From the NCBI GenBank assembly GCA_003564775.1, contig PXEI01000165.1, positions 1 to 11,556 on the forward strand: DNA of 11,556 nt, read 5' to 3'. This stretch comes from Spirochaetaceae bacterium (GTDB lineage: Bacteria; Spirochaetota; Spirochaetia; DSM-27196; SLAA01). The translations under genes and the position numbers were made by a program. This document shows positions 1 to 8,438 of the stretch, piece after piece. The notes beneath the pieces were generated by a model, which was not told where the DNA came from, did not search any database, and saw nothing but the letters and a program-made list of their open reading frames with translations. The number at the start of each line of letters is the position of its first letter. The stretch's first letter is position 1.

Positions 1-129
1 AAGGCCGAGCACGATGCGCCTTCTCAGACGGAGGAGCATGCACCTGTCTCAGAATCGGACAACGCGGACGTACCTGAAGATTCGGGGTCCGAGAGTAGCG
101 ACTCGCCCAAGCAAGGCGACCAGTCGTAA
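1..129 (+). CDS. C-terminal tail of an unidentified protein (5' end outside window)
   Basis: An open frame enters from the left edge in frame 1 and ends at TAA 127-129, giving 42 visible residues. They are strongly acidic and polar: 12 Asp/Glu and 9 Ser, with scattered Pro and Gln and almost no hydrophobic residues, so this reads as a disordered tail rather than a folded domain. The next gene begins nine bases after the stop, which suggests co-transcription. I do not recognise the protein, and nothing visible identifies its function. The reading frame is supported by its lack of stops and by the tight spacing to the next start, but composition alone cannot prove it is coding. Confidence 0.6.
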   Translation, partial: KAEHDAPSQTEEHAPVSESDNADVPEDSGSESSDSPKQGDQS

Positions 130-138
130 CACACGCAG

Positions 139-1917
139 ATGAAGGCCTGGTGGGTTCAACCGGCGCTCCTAGTGCTGCTCTTTGCCACAGGAGCGCCCAA
201 CCTGTCTCAGGCGCAGCTCATAGAGCCGCTTTACAGGTTTGGTGCGCCAGCTCCCGCGCGGGCAACTGAGCATGATAGAGCAGTAGCCGAGGCTTATCGG
301 GCCGAGGCACGGGCCCTGCTGCAAGCAGGCCGAACCGACCATGCGCTGGAAATGCTGCTGGTATCCCTTCAGTACGACTCTTTTCACTCTGACGGCCATT
401 ATGAGCTTGCCCTCCACTTCTTAGACCACCAATCAGAGCGTGATGCAGGAGTTCTGTACTTGATCCGTGCGCTGGAAAACGACTCTTTTCGGTATGGCTC
501 CTACGGGCATGCGCTCTACCGGGCTGTGTGGGAGCTTATGAATCTGGGGCATATTGAGACGGCTTCCGAGACGCTTGAGCAGTTTCGGTTGAACGAGCTC
601 GGTCAGGCAGATCTTCAGGCGCTTCGGGCACGGCTCGCACTGGAAATGGGTGAGATCCGGGAAGCTGAACGCTTAGCTGAGCAGGGCATGGAGCGGTTCC
701 CACATGACCCGCGATTTTTCACCGTACTTCTTGACCGTGGGGGCCAACCCGCATTTCGTGAGTCACGCTGGATAGAGCGTGAACGTAGTTCCGACCCAGC
801 TTATCTTACCGCCCTCCTGCGATACATTGAGGTACTGGGAGATGTTGGACGTCGCCGTGCACTGGTAGAGGAATATCTGCGTTTGGGGGGGAGTGATCCC
901 CGGGTATACCTGTCCGGAATTGATGCGGGCTTGAGTGCCGGGAACATGGTGGCTGGGTTCATTGAGCTTGGGGGTGCAGAAGACTCGGTGCTGGTGCGTG
1001 AAATGGCCTTTGCGCTGCGCGGTCAAGGTCGGGATGAGCTCATTGAAGAACTGCTTGAGCCACTCGAGTCGTTCTCAGGCACGCTGTATGGCGGCGGAGG
1101 GAGGAACGGGTTCTTTACCGAAGCTCTTGAGTTGCAGGATGGGCGAGTACTAAGGTATGAGGGGTATCCTCGCGGTGCAGCAACAGCGCAGGTAGTATTC
1201 AGTTTGGACGCGGATGGACTGCCAAGCTATCTCGAGTTCCACGCAAACGGCATGCGTACTCGGGTTTGGTATCGTGACTACCCTGTTGTAGAACAGGTTG
1301 GCGTTGGGCCAGCGGCTTTTGAGGCTTCAAGCCGGAGGTACAGCATTATTCCGGATCGAGTTCGTGTGGCGGCGCTGCGCATTCCGACCGGGGTTGATTC
1401 TGCTACTCCTTGGCCTTTGCGGCTTCCTTTACCTGAGACAGAGTCCGACGAGGCCTGGGAAATAGATCTTGAGGATATTCGGCGGCACAGTTACCGACTG
1501 GTAGAGAGTGATCCACATTCGGAGCGAGTGATAGCAGTGAATGATCTGCACAACGGGCTGCCTTTGCGCAGGGTTGTAGATGAAAGCGGGGACGGTCGCA
1601 TCGACTATATCCTGCTGTACCACAATGGCGTTCCGGTCCGAGCGGTGCGTGACCTCAACAGCGACGGATATTTTGAGCAAGTGGAGCTCTACGCAGCGGG
1701 CGAGTTGATAGCGACGGCGTTCGACGAGGACGATTCCGGAATGTACCTTTACTTAGAGACTCTTGGTGAGAACGGTGCGGTGTACTGGAACGAGACAGGA
1801 GAGCCAGTACGGCGCTCTTGGGAGGCCGAGGGCGGCAGAGCCTTCAGTATTGATCGTTTCCAGTATGGGGCTCAACCGACAGAGGCTCAGAGTATTCGCA
1901 CCTGGGCGGAGCGCTAA
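139..1917 (+). CDS. Exported TPR-repeat protein with C-terminal Asp-rich (calcium-site-like) repeats
   Basis: The 592-residue product begins with a signal peptide: Lys2, a hydrophobic core over residues 9-19, and a likely signal peptidase I site after SQA (residue 25). No lipobox is seen, so the mature protein is probably periplasmic. Residues about 45-215 are helical and TPR-like, with recurring A-LL-GR--A-E-L patterns, suggesting a protein-interaction scaffold. The C-terminal part is beta-rich and contains the motifs DESGDG (481), DLNSDG (505) and DEDDSG (529), spaced exactly 24 residues and each followed by a hydrophobic/aromatic strand; a looser DADG occurs at 357. These resemble EF-hand-like calcium loops, but metal binding is inference. 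No good Shine-Dalgarno precedes ATG 139, so translation may be coupled to the upstream gene, which ends nine bases earlier. The protease gene follows after 11 bases, consistent with a shared envelope role. Specific function unknown. Confidence 0.85.
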   Translation: MKAWWVQPALLVLLFATGAPNLSQAQLIEPLYRFGAPAPARATEHDRAVAEAYRAEARALLQAGRTDHALEMLLVSLQYDSFHSDGHYELALHFLDHQSERDAGVLYLIRALENDSFRYGSYGHALYRAVWELMNLGHIETASETLEQFRLNELGQADLQALRARLALEMGEIREAERLAEQGMERFPHDPRFFTVLLDRGGQPAFRESRWIERERSSDPAYLTALLRYIEVLGDVGRRRALVEEYLRLGGSDPRVYLSGIDAGLSAGNMVAGFIELGGAEDSVLVREMAFALRGQGRDELIEELLEPLESFSGTLYGGGGRNGFFTEALELQDGRVLRYEGYPRGAATAQVVFSLDADGLPSYLEFHANGMRTRVWYRDYPVVEQVGVGPAAFEASSRRYSIIPDRVRVAALRIPTGVDSATPWPLRLPLPETESDEAWEIDLEDIRRHSYRLVESDPHSERVIAVNDLHNGLPLRRVVDESGDGRIDYILLYHNGVPVRAVRDLNSDGYFEQVELYAAGELIATAFDEDDSGMYLYLETLGENGAVYWNETGEPVRRSWEAEGGRAFSIDRFQYGAQPTEAQSIRTWAER

Positions 1918-1928
1918 CGGAGAAAAGT

Positions 1929-3776
1929 ATGTCTACTACACAGTACATAGATCGATATTCCAACGGCGGCCGGAGCAGCGGTCGCGGGGCTTTGGGCCAG
2001 ATGGCGCTGTTTGGGATTCTAGTTATAATGGTGTTGTCCGCTTGCCGCACTGCTCCCGGTTTTGCCGCAGATCCACAAATGCGAACAGACAATGCCGTGG
2101 CCCATCTTGACCGGTTGGTGCGGGGCGCCTACCCGACGCGGGCTTTCGTGCGGATAGACGGACTGAGAAACGACGACCTTCTCAGTTCCGAAGAGTTGGA
2201 TGAGTGGTGGGAGCGTGCTGTTCAAGCAAGCTCCGACGCGTTGCTCGCGGCCGTAGAGTCAGGCGAGTATCGACGGGCGGTTTCACTTTTCCGTTCACTT
2301 GCTTTGCTTGAAGAAGAACGGCGAGTGAGCGAGCTGAATCTTGACCTACTGTACTTTTCCTGGGCGGAACACTACGTAGAGGAAGGCAACGCTCCAGCAG
2401 CACTCAACGTGCTGCTACGCATGCCGGGTTTGGAAACGCTTACGGATGAGTCACTTGAGCAGTACGCGACGTTTGCCTTGGAGCACAACAATAGCCATGC
2501 GCTTGGCGAGTTGCTGCGTATTGCTGAGCAGCGGGAACTTGAAGACGCAGTCCTGGAGCCGTTTCGTGCTCACCTTGATCGCACCACCGAACCCAACGAC
2601 ATGATTGCTGGCACCGCGACGGTGTGGGTTAATAGAGGAATTCGAATAGACCGTGGTGTTGGACGACCCGACCAGGTTATTGGAAGCGGTTTCTTTATCG
2701 ACCGGCGTGGATACCTCATAACAAACTACCATGTTATTGCGAGCGAGGTAGATCCCACCTACCGGGGGTTCTCTCGGCTTTATGTTCGCCTGCCGGGTGC
2801 GCCCGATGAGCGAATACCGGCACGAGTGGTTGGCTATGACCGGATATTCGATGTGGCGTTGCTGAAGGTCGAGGTTGAACCGGAGTATGTTTTTTCATTA
2901 ACCGATATCCGTGAGCTGCGGCCTGGAGCACCCATTTATGCCATTGGGTCACCAGGAGGGCTGTATAACACCATTACATCCGGCATCATCTCGGCTGGGG
3001 GGAGAAGGTTTCTTCAAATGGGCGACGCTCTCCAGGTTGATGCGCCCGTTAACCCCGGTAACTCCGGTGGTCCGCTTATCGCGCCGAACGGCGATCTGAT
3101 CGGAGTAGTGTTTGCTGGAATACCGCAGTTTGAGGGCATTAACTTTGCTATTCCATCGTTCTGGGTGCAGTACTTTCTGCCACAGCTCTTTGATACAGGT
3201 GAGGTGAGGCATCCATGGATGGGAGTTGCAGTACAGGAGACCCGCCAGGGATTTGAAGTAATGTATGTAGCTCGACATAGTCCTGCTGATCAGGCGGGCC
3301 TGAGGTCGGGCGACCTTATTACTGAGATTGAAGGGCACTCACTCCGTAAGATCAGCGAAGGACAAAGTGCACTGTTGTCACGGGGTCCAGGAGAACTCAT
3401 TCGAGTCTCGCTGACAAGGGACGATGTGAATACCGAGCGCTTCCTCGTTCTGGAAGACAGGCCCTTTAGCCCGCTGGAAGATGCGTTTGAGTTTTCCCCG
3501 GCTCATGAGCTATTTCCTGCGCTTTTTGGTATGGAGGCGAGGGAGGTCGGGCGTTTTCCCTGGCAAAGTAACTATGTGGTGAGTCACGTCTATCCGGGGA
3601 GTATAGCCGATGAGACCGGACTTTCGGCTAACGATCCTTTTTCCTTGCGCAACTTCGATGTGAACACCGAGTATCGGGTTGCGTTCTTGCAGATCATTGT
3701 TCGGAAAAGGAAGGCTGGCTTTCTTGAGAGCGGGGTGCAGTTGGCCACGCTCCTTGAGATCGACAATTTTCTGTGA
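1929..3776 (+). CDS. Lipoprotein trypsin-like serine protease with PDZ domain (HtrA/DegP-like)
   Basis: This 615-residue protein has a basic N-region, a hydrophobic segment (residues 26-38) and the lipobox LSAC with Cys39, so it should be lipidated and membrane-anchored. Residues about 45-215 are helical and repeat-like. The protease domain follows, about 225-420, with a complete catalytic triad: His268 in TNYHV, Asp308 in FDVALL and Ser379 in PGNSGGPL. A PDZ domain spans about 428-497 (HPWMGV, then SPADQAGLRSGD). Residues about 540-615 look like a second, degenerate PDZ (YPGSIADETGLSAND). The protein is longer than typical HtrA because of its N-terminal helical region. Family knowledge suggests degradation or regulated cleavage of envelope proteins. 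Start chosen at 1929 because GGAG at 1919-1922 lies six bases upstream; an internal ATG at 2001 would give a shorter, conventional lipoprotein signal peptide but lacks as good a binding site. Confidence 0.9.
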   Translation: MSTTQYIDRYSNGGRSSGRGALGQMALFGILVIMVLSACRTAPGFAADPQMRTDNAVAHLDRLVRGAYPTRAFVRIDGLRNDDLLSSEELDEWWERAVQASSDALLAAVESGEYRRAVSLFRSLALLEEERRVSELNLDLLYFSWAEHYVEEGNAPAALNVLLRMPGLETLTDESLEQYATFALEHNNSHALGELLRIAEQRELEDAVLEPFRAHLDRTTEPNDMIAGTATVWVNRGIRIDRGVGRPDQVIGSGFFIDRRGYLITNYHVIASEVDPTYRGFSRLYVRLPGAPDERIPARVVGYDRIFDVALLKVEVEPEYVFSLTDIRELRPGAPIYAIGSPGGLYNTITSGIISAGGRRFLQMGDALQVDAPVNPGNSGGPLIAPNGDLIGVVFAGIPQFEGINFAIPSFWVQYFLPQLFDTGEVRHPWMGVAVQETRQGFEVMYVARHSPADQAGLRSGDLITEIEGHSLRKISEGQSALLSRGPGELIRVSLTRDDVNTERFLVLEDRPFSPLEDAFEFSPAHELFPALFGMEAREVGRFPWQSNYVVSHVYPGSIADETGLSANDPFSLRNFDVNTEYRVAFLQIIVRKRKAGFLESGVQLATLLEIDNFL

Positions 3777-3836
3777 GCGACGAGTGATTTCTGTTTCTTT
3801 TTGCGTTTTCCAGTTATACTACGAGTCAGGATAGTT
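3777..3836 (+). promoter_or_regulatory. Intergenic gap with possible promoter and STAS-gene ribosome binding site
   Basis: This is the longest gap in the window. It contains TATACT at 3815-3820, five of six matches to the sigma-70 -10 consensus, in a T-rich stretch, but at 17-base spacing only TGTTTC (3792-3797), a poor -35. A start near 3827 would leave a leader of only about ten bases, almost overlapping the AGGA at 3828-3831, so the promoter call is weak. The AGGA, five bases before ATG 3837, is a convincing ribosome binding site. No hairpin followed by a T-run was found after the protease stop, so readthrough transcription from upstream is also possible. No flagellar sigma-28 or sigma-54 match was seen. 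Confidence 0.3.
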
Positions 3837-4163
3837 ATGAGTGAGAACATCAAAGTAGTAAGCCCGGAGGGCGTCGTAGGGATTGCGTCGTGTAATGAAC
3901 TGCGAGTGCAGTTGTTGCAGGCTTTCGATACTGCGGATCCTGTCCTGCTTAATTTTTCGCATATTGAGCGAATAGACCTCTCGTTCGTTCAGATTCTCTA
4001 CGCGGCTGTGCGCGAGGCAGGTATACGAGGTGTTGGGTTTCGGTTGAATGGAGAGGTTTCCAAAGAAGTGGGTGAGTACCTGGTAGCGGGAGGTTTCTGC
4101 AAGGAAGCCCCCACCGAGGCCCGCGAGCTTGAAAACCATCTTGTAGAGCTGCAGGTAAAGTAA
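3837..4163 (+). CDS. STAS-domain protein of a chemosensory operon
   Basis: The 108-residue product is a single STAS domain covering nearly its whole length. It opens with a beta strand and GVVGIAS, followed by a helix, a strand, and the signature IDLSFVQIL (residues 46-54). Ser49 sits where anti-sigma-factor antagonists such as SpoIIAA carry their phosphorylated serine. Immediate linkage to cheA (three bases from stop to start) makes a role in the chemosensory complex or kinase control more likely than sigma-factor control, but the partner is unknown. ATG 3837 is preferred over an in-frame TTG at 3801 because AGGA at 3828-3831 is well placed and the STAS fold starts right after it. No kinase partner of the RsbW/SpoIIAB type is visible in this window. 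Confidence 0.85.
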   Translation: MSENIKVVSPEGVVGIASCNELRVQLLQAFDTADPVLLNFSHIERIDLSFVQILYAAVREAGIRGVGFRLNGEVSKEVGEYLVAGGFCKEAPTEARELENHLVELQVK

Positions 4164-4166
4164 AAA

Positions 4167-6383
4167 ATGCTGGACAAATTTCAAGACAGCTTCCGTGAAG
4201 AAGCCTACGAACTGTTGAATGATCTTGAACGAATTCTGCTGGTCCTCGAAGACCATCCTGATAGTCACGAGGATATCGCGGCAGTTTTTCGCGTTATGCA
4301 CACGGTTAAAGGATCAGCCGGGATGTTCGGTTTTACCGAGGTCGCACGGTTTGCGCATGAGGTGGAGTCGACACTCGATGAGGTGCGTAACGGAAAGCTT
4401 CCGGTTACACCACAGCTCGTGAGTCTTACTCTTGATGCGCGTGATCATATTCGCGAAATGCTTCAGGAACCGGCGGCCGCTGGCCCCAAGTTCACCATGA
4501 TCTCGGACGAACTCATTGCAAAGTTCCAGGATCACGTTTCATCGGCACATGTGAAGCCCGGTACGGCACCTCAGGCGCCGGACGCTTCGCTGGAAGAATT
4601 GACCGCTGAAGCCGAGGGGAGATCGGTGTCCAAGGGACCGGTCAAGCTGGCTGCGGATGCGGACAAAGAACAAGGCTCTGCTGATACAAATGGGATGATG
4701 GGTGAAACCCGGAACCATGAACACCCGGTGACCTACCGAATAGCTTTCAAACCCGGAGAGAGCGTTTTCATTAACGGAACGAACCCGGTTCTTCTGCTAG
4801 ATGAGTTGGCTGAGATGGGGGAGCTAAGCGTAATTGCCTATACCGAGGCCATTCAACCCTTGGGACGTCTTGAGCCGGAGAACTGTTACGTTGCTTGGGA
4901 TCTGCTCCTCACGACCAAAAAGGGTCGAACGGTGGTTCGGGATGTCTTCATGTTTGTTGAGGACGACAGTGAGTTATCTGTAGAGCTTATCGACGAGCCG
5001 GAAGGGGACGAGGACGATCACGAGTATCGCCGCTTGGGACAGATACTGGTTGACAGGGGCTTTGCTGAGGCCGGACAGGTGGAGTCGATCGCCGTGCGAC
5101 AACGAAGGCTTGGAGAGATGCTGGTTGAGGACGGAATCGATCCACGGCACGTTGAGGCAGCCTTAGTTGAGCAAGAACATGTTGAGCGTTCGCGGAAGAA
5201 GCTGCAGAACGAACTGGGTTCGGCAAGTGTCAGGGTAAGCAGTGAGAAACTCGATGAACTGGTAGACCTGGTTGGTGAACTGGTGACTTTGCAGGCGCGT
5301 CTTACACAAACCGCTGTGCATATTGGACATTCGGGCTTAACGCTGGTGTCTGAGAGTTTTGATAGACTTGCTACTGAGTTGCGTGACAACACTATGAGCC
5401 TACGAATGGTGCCTATCGGGACTACCTTTAGTAAGTTCAAGAGACTTGTCCGTGATCTGTCGCATGAGCTTGGCAAACAAGTAGAGATCAAAACCGTTGG
5501 GGCCGAGACCGAGCTCGACAAGTCGGTTATAGACAGACTCAATGATCCACTCGTTCATCTCATTCGTAACTCTATGGACCATGGCATTGAAAAACCTGCA
5601 GATCGCGCCGCGGCAGGTAAACCGATTGACGCACAGATTCTTCTGAAGGCTGAGCACTCCGGCGCAACTGTTTTAGTAACGGTGGAAGACGACGGAGCTG
5701 GCCTGAACCGGGCGCGGATACGAGCTCGGGCTGAGGAACGCGGCATTATCGCGCCAGGGCAGGAACTGAATGACTCGGATATTGACGAGTTGTTGTTTGC
5801 CCCGGGTTTCAGTACCTCCGAGAACGTAACGAGTGTGTCTGGTCGTGGTGTCGGAATGGACGTTGTACGACGAGAGATTGAGGGCCTGGGCGGGACAGTA
5901 GCCATTCATAGCACTCCAGGGGAAGGTACCTGCATTGAACTAGCCATTCCTCTTACTCTGGCGATTATTGAAGGGCTTCTGGTACAGGTTGGGGAGGCGA
6001 TGTACGTATTTCCCTTATCTGCTGTTGGGGAATGCATCGAACTCACTCATCAGGAACGTATGAACAACGGTAAGCGTCACTTTGTAGCTAACCGCGGCGA
6101 GGTATTGCCCTACGTGGTGCTGCGTGATGTCTTTGGTGTATCCGACAATGAGCCAGAAATTGAGCAGATTGTTGTTGTGAGTTCACAGGGTGAGGATATC
6201 GGCTTTGTAGTTGATGAAGTCATAGGTGACCACCAAACCGTGATCAAAAATCTTGGACGACTGTACCGCCATATCGAAGGAATATCTGGTGCCACCATCT
6301 TAGGGGACGGTTCTGTTGCCCTGATCTTGGATGTGCAAAAGTTATGCAGTCTTGCCAAGCGCGAGCATCAAGTAACGCACTAG
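4167..6383 (+). CDS. cheA: Chemotaxis histidine kinase CheA
   Basis: The 738-residue protein is a class II sensor kinase that phosphorylates response regulators on receptor signals. In order: an HPt (P1) domain, about residues 1-105, with phospho-accepting His45 in MHTVKGSAGMFGF; a polar linker; a P2-like regulator-docking domain, about 186-278; two 25-residue repeats at 289-337 (RLGQILVDRG and RLGEMLVEDG) resembling the GspE/MshE N-terminal fold; the dimerization helices (P3) from about 355; the ATPase domain with N-box Asn468 (LIRNSMDHG), G1 box DDGAG (508-512), FAPGFST (544-550) and G2 box GRGVGMD (559-565); and a C-terminal CheW-like (P5) domain, about 597-735. All catalytic motifs are intact. 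ATG 4167 lies three bases after the STAS stop with only a weak AGG at 4153-4155, so translational coupling is likely. The gene ends in TAG. Confidence 0.97.
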   Translation: MLDKFQDSFREEAYELLNDLERILLVLEDHPDSHEDIAAVFRVMHTVKGSAGMFGFTEVARFAHEVESTLDEVRNGKLPVTPQLVSLTLDARDHIREMLQEPAAAGPKFTMISDELIAKFQDHVSSAHVKPGTAPQAPDASLEELTAEAEGRSVSKGPVKLAADADKEQGSADTNGMMGETRNHEHPVTYRIAFKPGESVFINGTNPVLLLDELAEMGELSVIAYTEAIQPLGRLEPENCYVAWDLLLTTKKGRTVVRDVFMFVEDDSELSVELIDEPEGDEDDHEYRRLGQILVDRGFAEAGQVESIAVRQRRLGEMLVEDGIDPRHVEAALVEQEHVERSRKKLQNELGSASVRVSSEKLDELVDLVGELVTLQARLTQTAVHIGHSGLTLVSESFDRLATELRDNTMSLRMVPIGTTFSKFKRLVRDLSHELGKQVEIKTVGAETELDKSVIDRLNDPLVHLIRNSMDHGIEKPADRAAAGKPIDAQILLKAEHSGATVLVTVEDDGAGLNRARIRARAEERGIIAPGQELNDSDIDELLFAPGFSTSENVTSVSGRGVGMDVVRREIEGLGGTVAIHSTPGEGTCIELAIPLTLAIIEGLLVQVGEAMYVFPLSAVGECIELTHQERMNNGKRHFVANRGEVLPYVVLRDVFGVSDNEPEIEQIVVVSSQGEDIGFVVDEVIGDHQTVIKNLGRLYRHIEGISGATILGDGSVALILDVQKLCSLAKREHQVTH

Positions 6384-6401
6384 GAGTTAACTTACCGCAC
6401 C

Positions 6402-7280
6402 ATGAGTATCACCGAGGAAAGGACACCTGCGGATCCCGCTCCGAAGCAGGGTTTGAGTAAGAATCAGTTTCAGGAGCTTGCACGGTTTATTGAGGGCGAA
6501 CTGGGCATTCGCATGCCGGACAGCAAGAAAATCATGCTCGAGTCGCGTTTACAAAAGCGCGTGCGAGCCTTGAAGTACGCTGGCTTTGAGCAGTATCTCA
6601 ACTATGTGTTTCGCGACTCCCAAGGCAAGAACGAACTCCTGCACATGATCGATGCCGTAACTACCAACAAGACCGACTTCTTTCGGGAGAAGGACCACTT
6701 TGACTTCATGACCGATCGGCTGCTTCCGGAACGGATCAACTCTTCGGGTTGGGGGACACATGGTCCTTTACGAGTTTGGAGTACCGCGAGCTCCAGTGGA
6801 GAGGAACCTTATACCATTGCGATGGTGTTGGAAGAGTTTCGGGCATCGCAGCGCAACTTTGATTACGTTATTCTCGCTACCGACCTCTCAACGGCCATGC
6901 TCGAACGTGGTACCCGGGCGGTATATACCATGGACCGTATTACCCCGATTCCAGAACCGTTCAGAAAGAAGTATCTCCTACGCAGCCGCGACCGTGAGCA
7001 ACAAGTTGTGCGCGTGAAGAAAGAACTCCGCGATCGTGTGCGTTTTCATCGGCTCAACCTCATGGCGGATGACTTTGGAATTCGAAACTCATTCGAGATC
7101 ATTTTCTGCCGGAATGTAATCATATATTTTGATCGACACAATCAGACCAGGCTTTTGCGAAAGCTCTACGACCTTCTGGTACCAGGTGGTTATCTGTTTC
7201 TAGGGCATAGCGAGACCTTGGCAGGAATGGAACTACCGCTGTCGTCGGTCGCGCCTACGGTCTATCGAAAACCGGAGTAG
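6402..7280 (+). CDS. cheR: Chemotaxis protein methyltransferase CheR
   Basis: This 292-residue enzyme transfers methyl groups from S-adenosylmethionine to glutamates of chemoreceptors, opposing CheB in adaptation. The N-terminal helical domain (about residues 20-80) is followed by the hallmark TTNKTDFFRE (87-96). The SAM-binding loop is at 124-137 (RVWSTASSSGEEPY); the usual AGCSSGEEPY is here TASSSGEEPY, with Ser at the common Cys position, a tolerable change since GEEPY is kept. ATDLS, then FCRNVIIYFD (235-244) and GYLFLGHSE complete the methyltransferase fold. AGGAG at 6382-6386 is 15 bases from ATG 6402, an unusually long spacing, but no other in-frame start exists after the preceding stop. 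It lies 18 bases after cheA and ends in TAG. Confidence 0.97.
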   Translation: MSITEERTPADPAPKQGLSKNQFQELARFIEGELGIRMPDSKKIMLESRLQKRVRALKYAGFEQYLNYVFRDSQGKNELLHMIDAVTTNKTDFFREKDHFDFMTDRLLPERINSSGWGTHGPLRVWSTASSSGEEPYTIAMVLEEFRASQRNFDYVILATDLSTAMLERGTRAVYTMDRITPIPEPFRKKYLLRSRDREQQVVRVKKELRDRVRFHRLNLMADDFGIRNSFEIIFCRNVIIYFDRHNQTRLLRKLYDLLVPGGYLFLGHSETLAGMELPLSSVAPTVYRKPE

Positions 7281-7325
7281 ACCGTTTCGGAACTGCTGTC
7301 GAAGCACATAGAGGGGGCGCTCAAG

Positions 7326-8429
7326 ATGAGCGACGTAACAAGAATGAAGGCCAATGCTATAAAGGTCATGATTATTGATGACTCAGCAGTCGTGCGTGAG
7401 ACTCTTAAGTCGGTGCTCAGCGAAGCTCGTGATATTGAGGTTGTTGCGGTGGCAAGCGACCCTCTTGTTGCAGCCGAGAAACTCCGAACGATAATTCCAG
7501 ATGTCATCACACTTGACATTGAGATGCCACGGATGGATGGGCTGAGTTTTTTACGTAAACTCATGCAGCAGCATCCCCTACCGGTGGTCATTTGCTCATC
7601 TCAGGCCGGTGAAGGCTCTGAAAACGCACTCCGCGCTTTGGAGTACGGTGCGATTGATATTATTCAAAAGCCCAAGGTCGGAACGAGAAACTTTCTGGAA
7701 GAGTCGCGTGTCCAGATTTGTGATGTTGTTCGTGCGGCCCATCTGGCTCAAGTGCGCAAGATAGATCCAAGGGCTGAGATTCATACACCTGCGCCAAAAT
7801 TGACCGCAGACGCCGTGCTCTCAAGGGCTGCAAGCCACGGAGTTGTCGAGACTACGGAACAGATTGTAGTGGTCGGCGCATCAACCGGAGGTACCGAGGC
7901 GCTGCGGGCGTTTCTTGAAGTACTTCCGGGGGATGCGCCAGCAATTGTGATTGTGCAACACATGCCGGAGAACTTCACCGCTGCATTCGCAAAGCGCCTG
8001 GATACACTGTGTGCGGTGACTGTCAAAGAAGCAGAGAACAACGACACCGTAGTGCAGGGGCGGGCCCTCATTGCCCCGGGAAACAAGCATGCTCTGCTTA
8101 AGCGCAGCGGAGCCCGCTATTATGTCGAGGTTCGTGATGGCCCGCTAGTGAGTCGACATCGGCCTTCCGTCGATGTGTTGTTTCGTTCTGCAGCTCGCTA
8201 CGCGGGGAAGAACGCGATCGGGGTAATTATGACCGGCATGGGCGATGACGGTGCTCGTGGTATGGCCGAGATGAAAGAAGCCGGTTCCTACACTATTGCC
8301 CAGGATGAAGAAAGCTGCGTGGTATTTGGAATGCCAAACGAGGCAATTAAGCGTGGCGGAGTTGAAAAGGTACTTCCCCTCAGTGGAATTGCGCCGCATG
8401 TTATTTCCGTTGTGTCTCAGCGCCGATAG
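7326..8429 (+). CDS. cheB: Chemotaxis response regulator and protein-glutamate methylesterase CheB
   Basis: The 367-residue protein demethylates (and may deamidate) receptor glutamates when phosphorylated by CheA. The receiver domain (about residues 11-130) has the acidic pair Asp18-Asp19, phospho-acceptor Asp64 (TLDIEMPRMDG) and Lys115 in QKPK. After a linker, the methylesterase domain (about 175-365) has the full triad: Ser186 in GASTGG, His212 in VQHMP and Asp308 in TGMGDDGA. The spacings of 26 and 96 residues between them match those of the Salmonella enzyme, so the enzyme should be active. GAGGGGG at 7311-7317, eight bases before ATG 7326, is a strong ribosome binding site. The 45-base gap from cheR shows no terminator. 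The gene ends in TAG. Confidence 0.97.
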   Translation: MSDVTRMKANAIKVMIIDDSAVVRETLKSVLSEARDIEVVAVASDPLVAAEKLRTIIPDVITLDIEMPRMDGLSFLRKLMQQHPLPVVICSSQAGEGSENALRALEYGAIDIIQKPKVGTRNFLEESRVQICDVVRAAHLAQVRKIDPRAEIHTPAPKLTADAVLSRAASHGVVETTEQIVVVGASTGGTEALRAFLEVLPGDAPAIVIVQHMPENFTAAFAKRLDTLCAVTVKEAENNDTVVQGRALIAPGNKHALLKRSGARYYVEVRDGPLVSRHRPSVDVLFRSAARYAGKNAIGVIMTGMGDDGARGMAEMKEAGSYTIAQDEESCVVFGMPNEAIKRGGVEKVLPLSGIAPHVISVVSQRR

Positions 8430-8438
8430 GATGCGGTT

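Noticed and set aside
1763..2110. Plus-strand open frame of 115 codons bridging the TPR and protease genes
   Set aside because: It overlaps the ends of two supported genes in another frame, and its translation is Arg/Ser-rich without any domain.
3801..3836. Upstream TTG start extending the STAS protein by 12 residues
   Set aside because: TTG 3801 has no ribosome binding site, whereas AGGA precedes ATG 3837 at good spacing and the STAS fold begins there.
3819..4301. Minus-strand open frame (160 codons) across the STAS gene and the start of cheA
   Set aside because: It spans two well-supported plus-strand genes and their junction and has no family signature.
5018..5542. Long minus-strand open frame (174 codons) opposite cheA
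   Set aside because: Its product is Ser/Arg/Thr-rich low complexity, exactly what the complement of Glu/Leu/Val-rich coding sequence gives, and it lies wholly opposite conserved CheA domains.
7281..7325. Possible hairpin (CCGTTTCGG) in the cheR-cheB gap
   Set aside because: The stem is only three base pairs and no T-run follows, so it is not a credible terminator.
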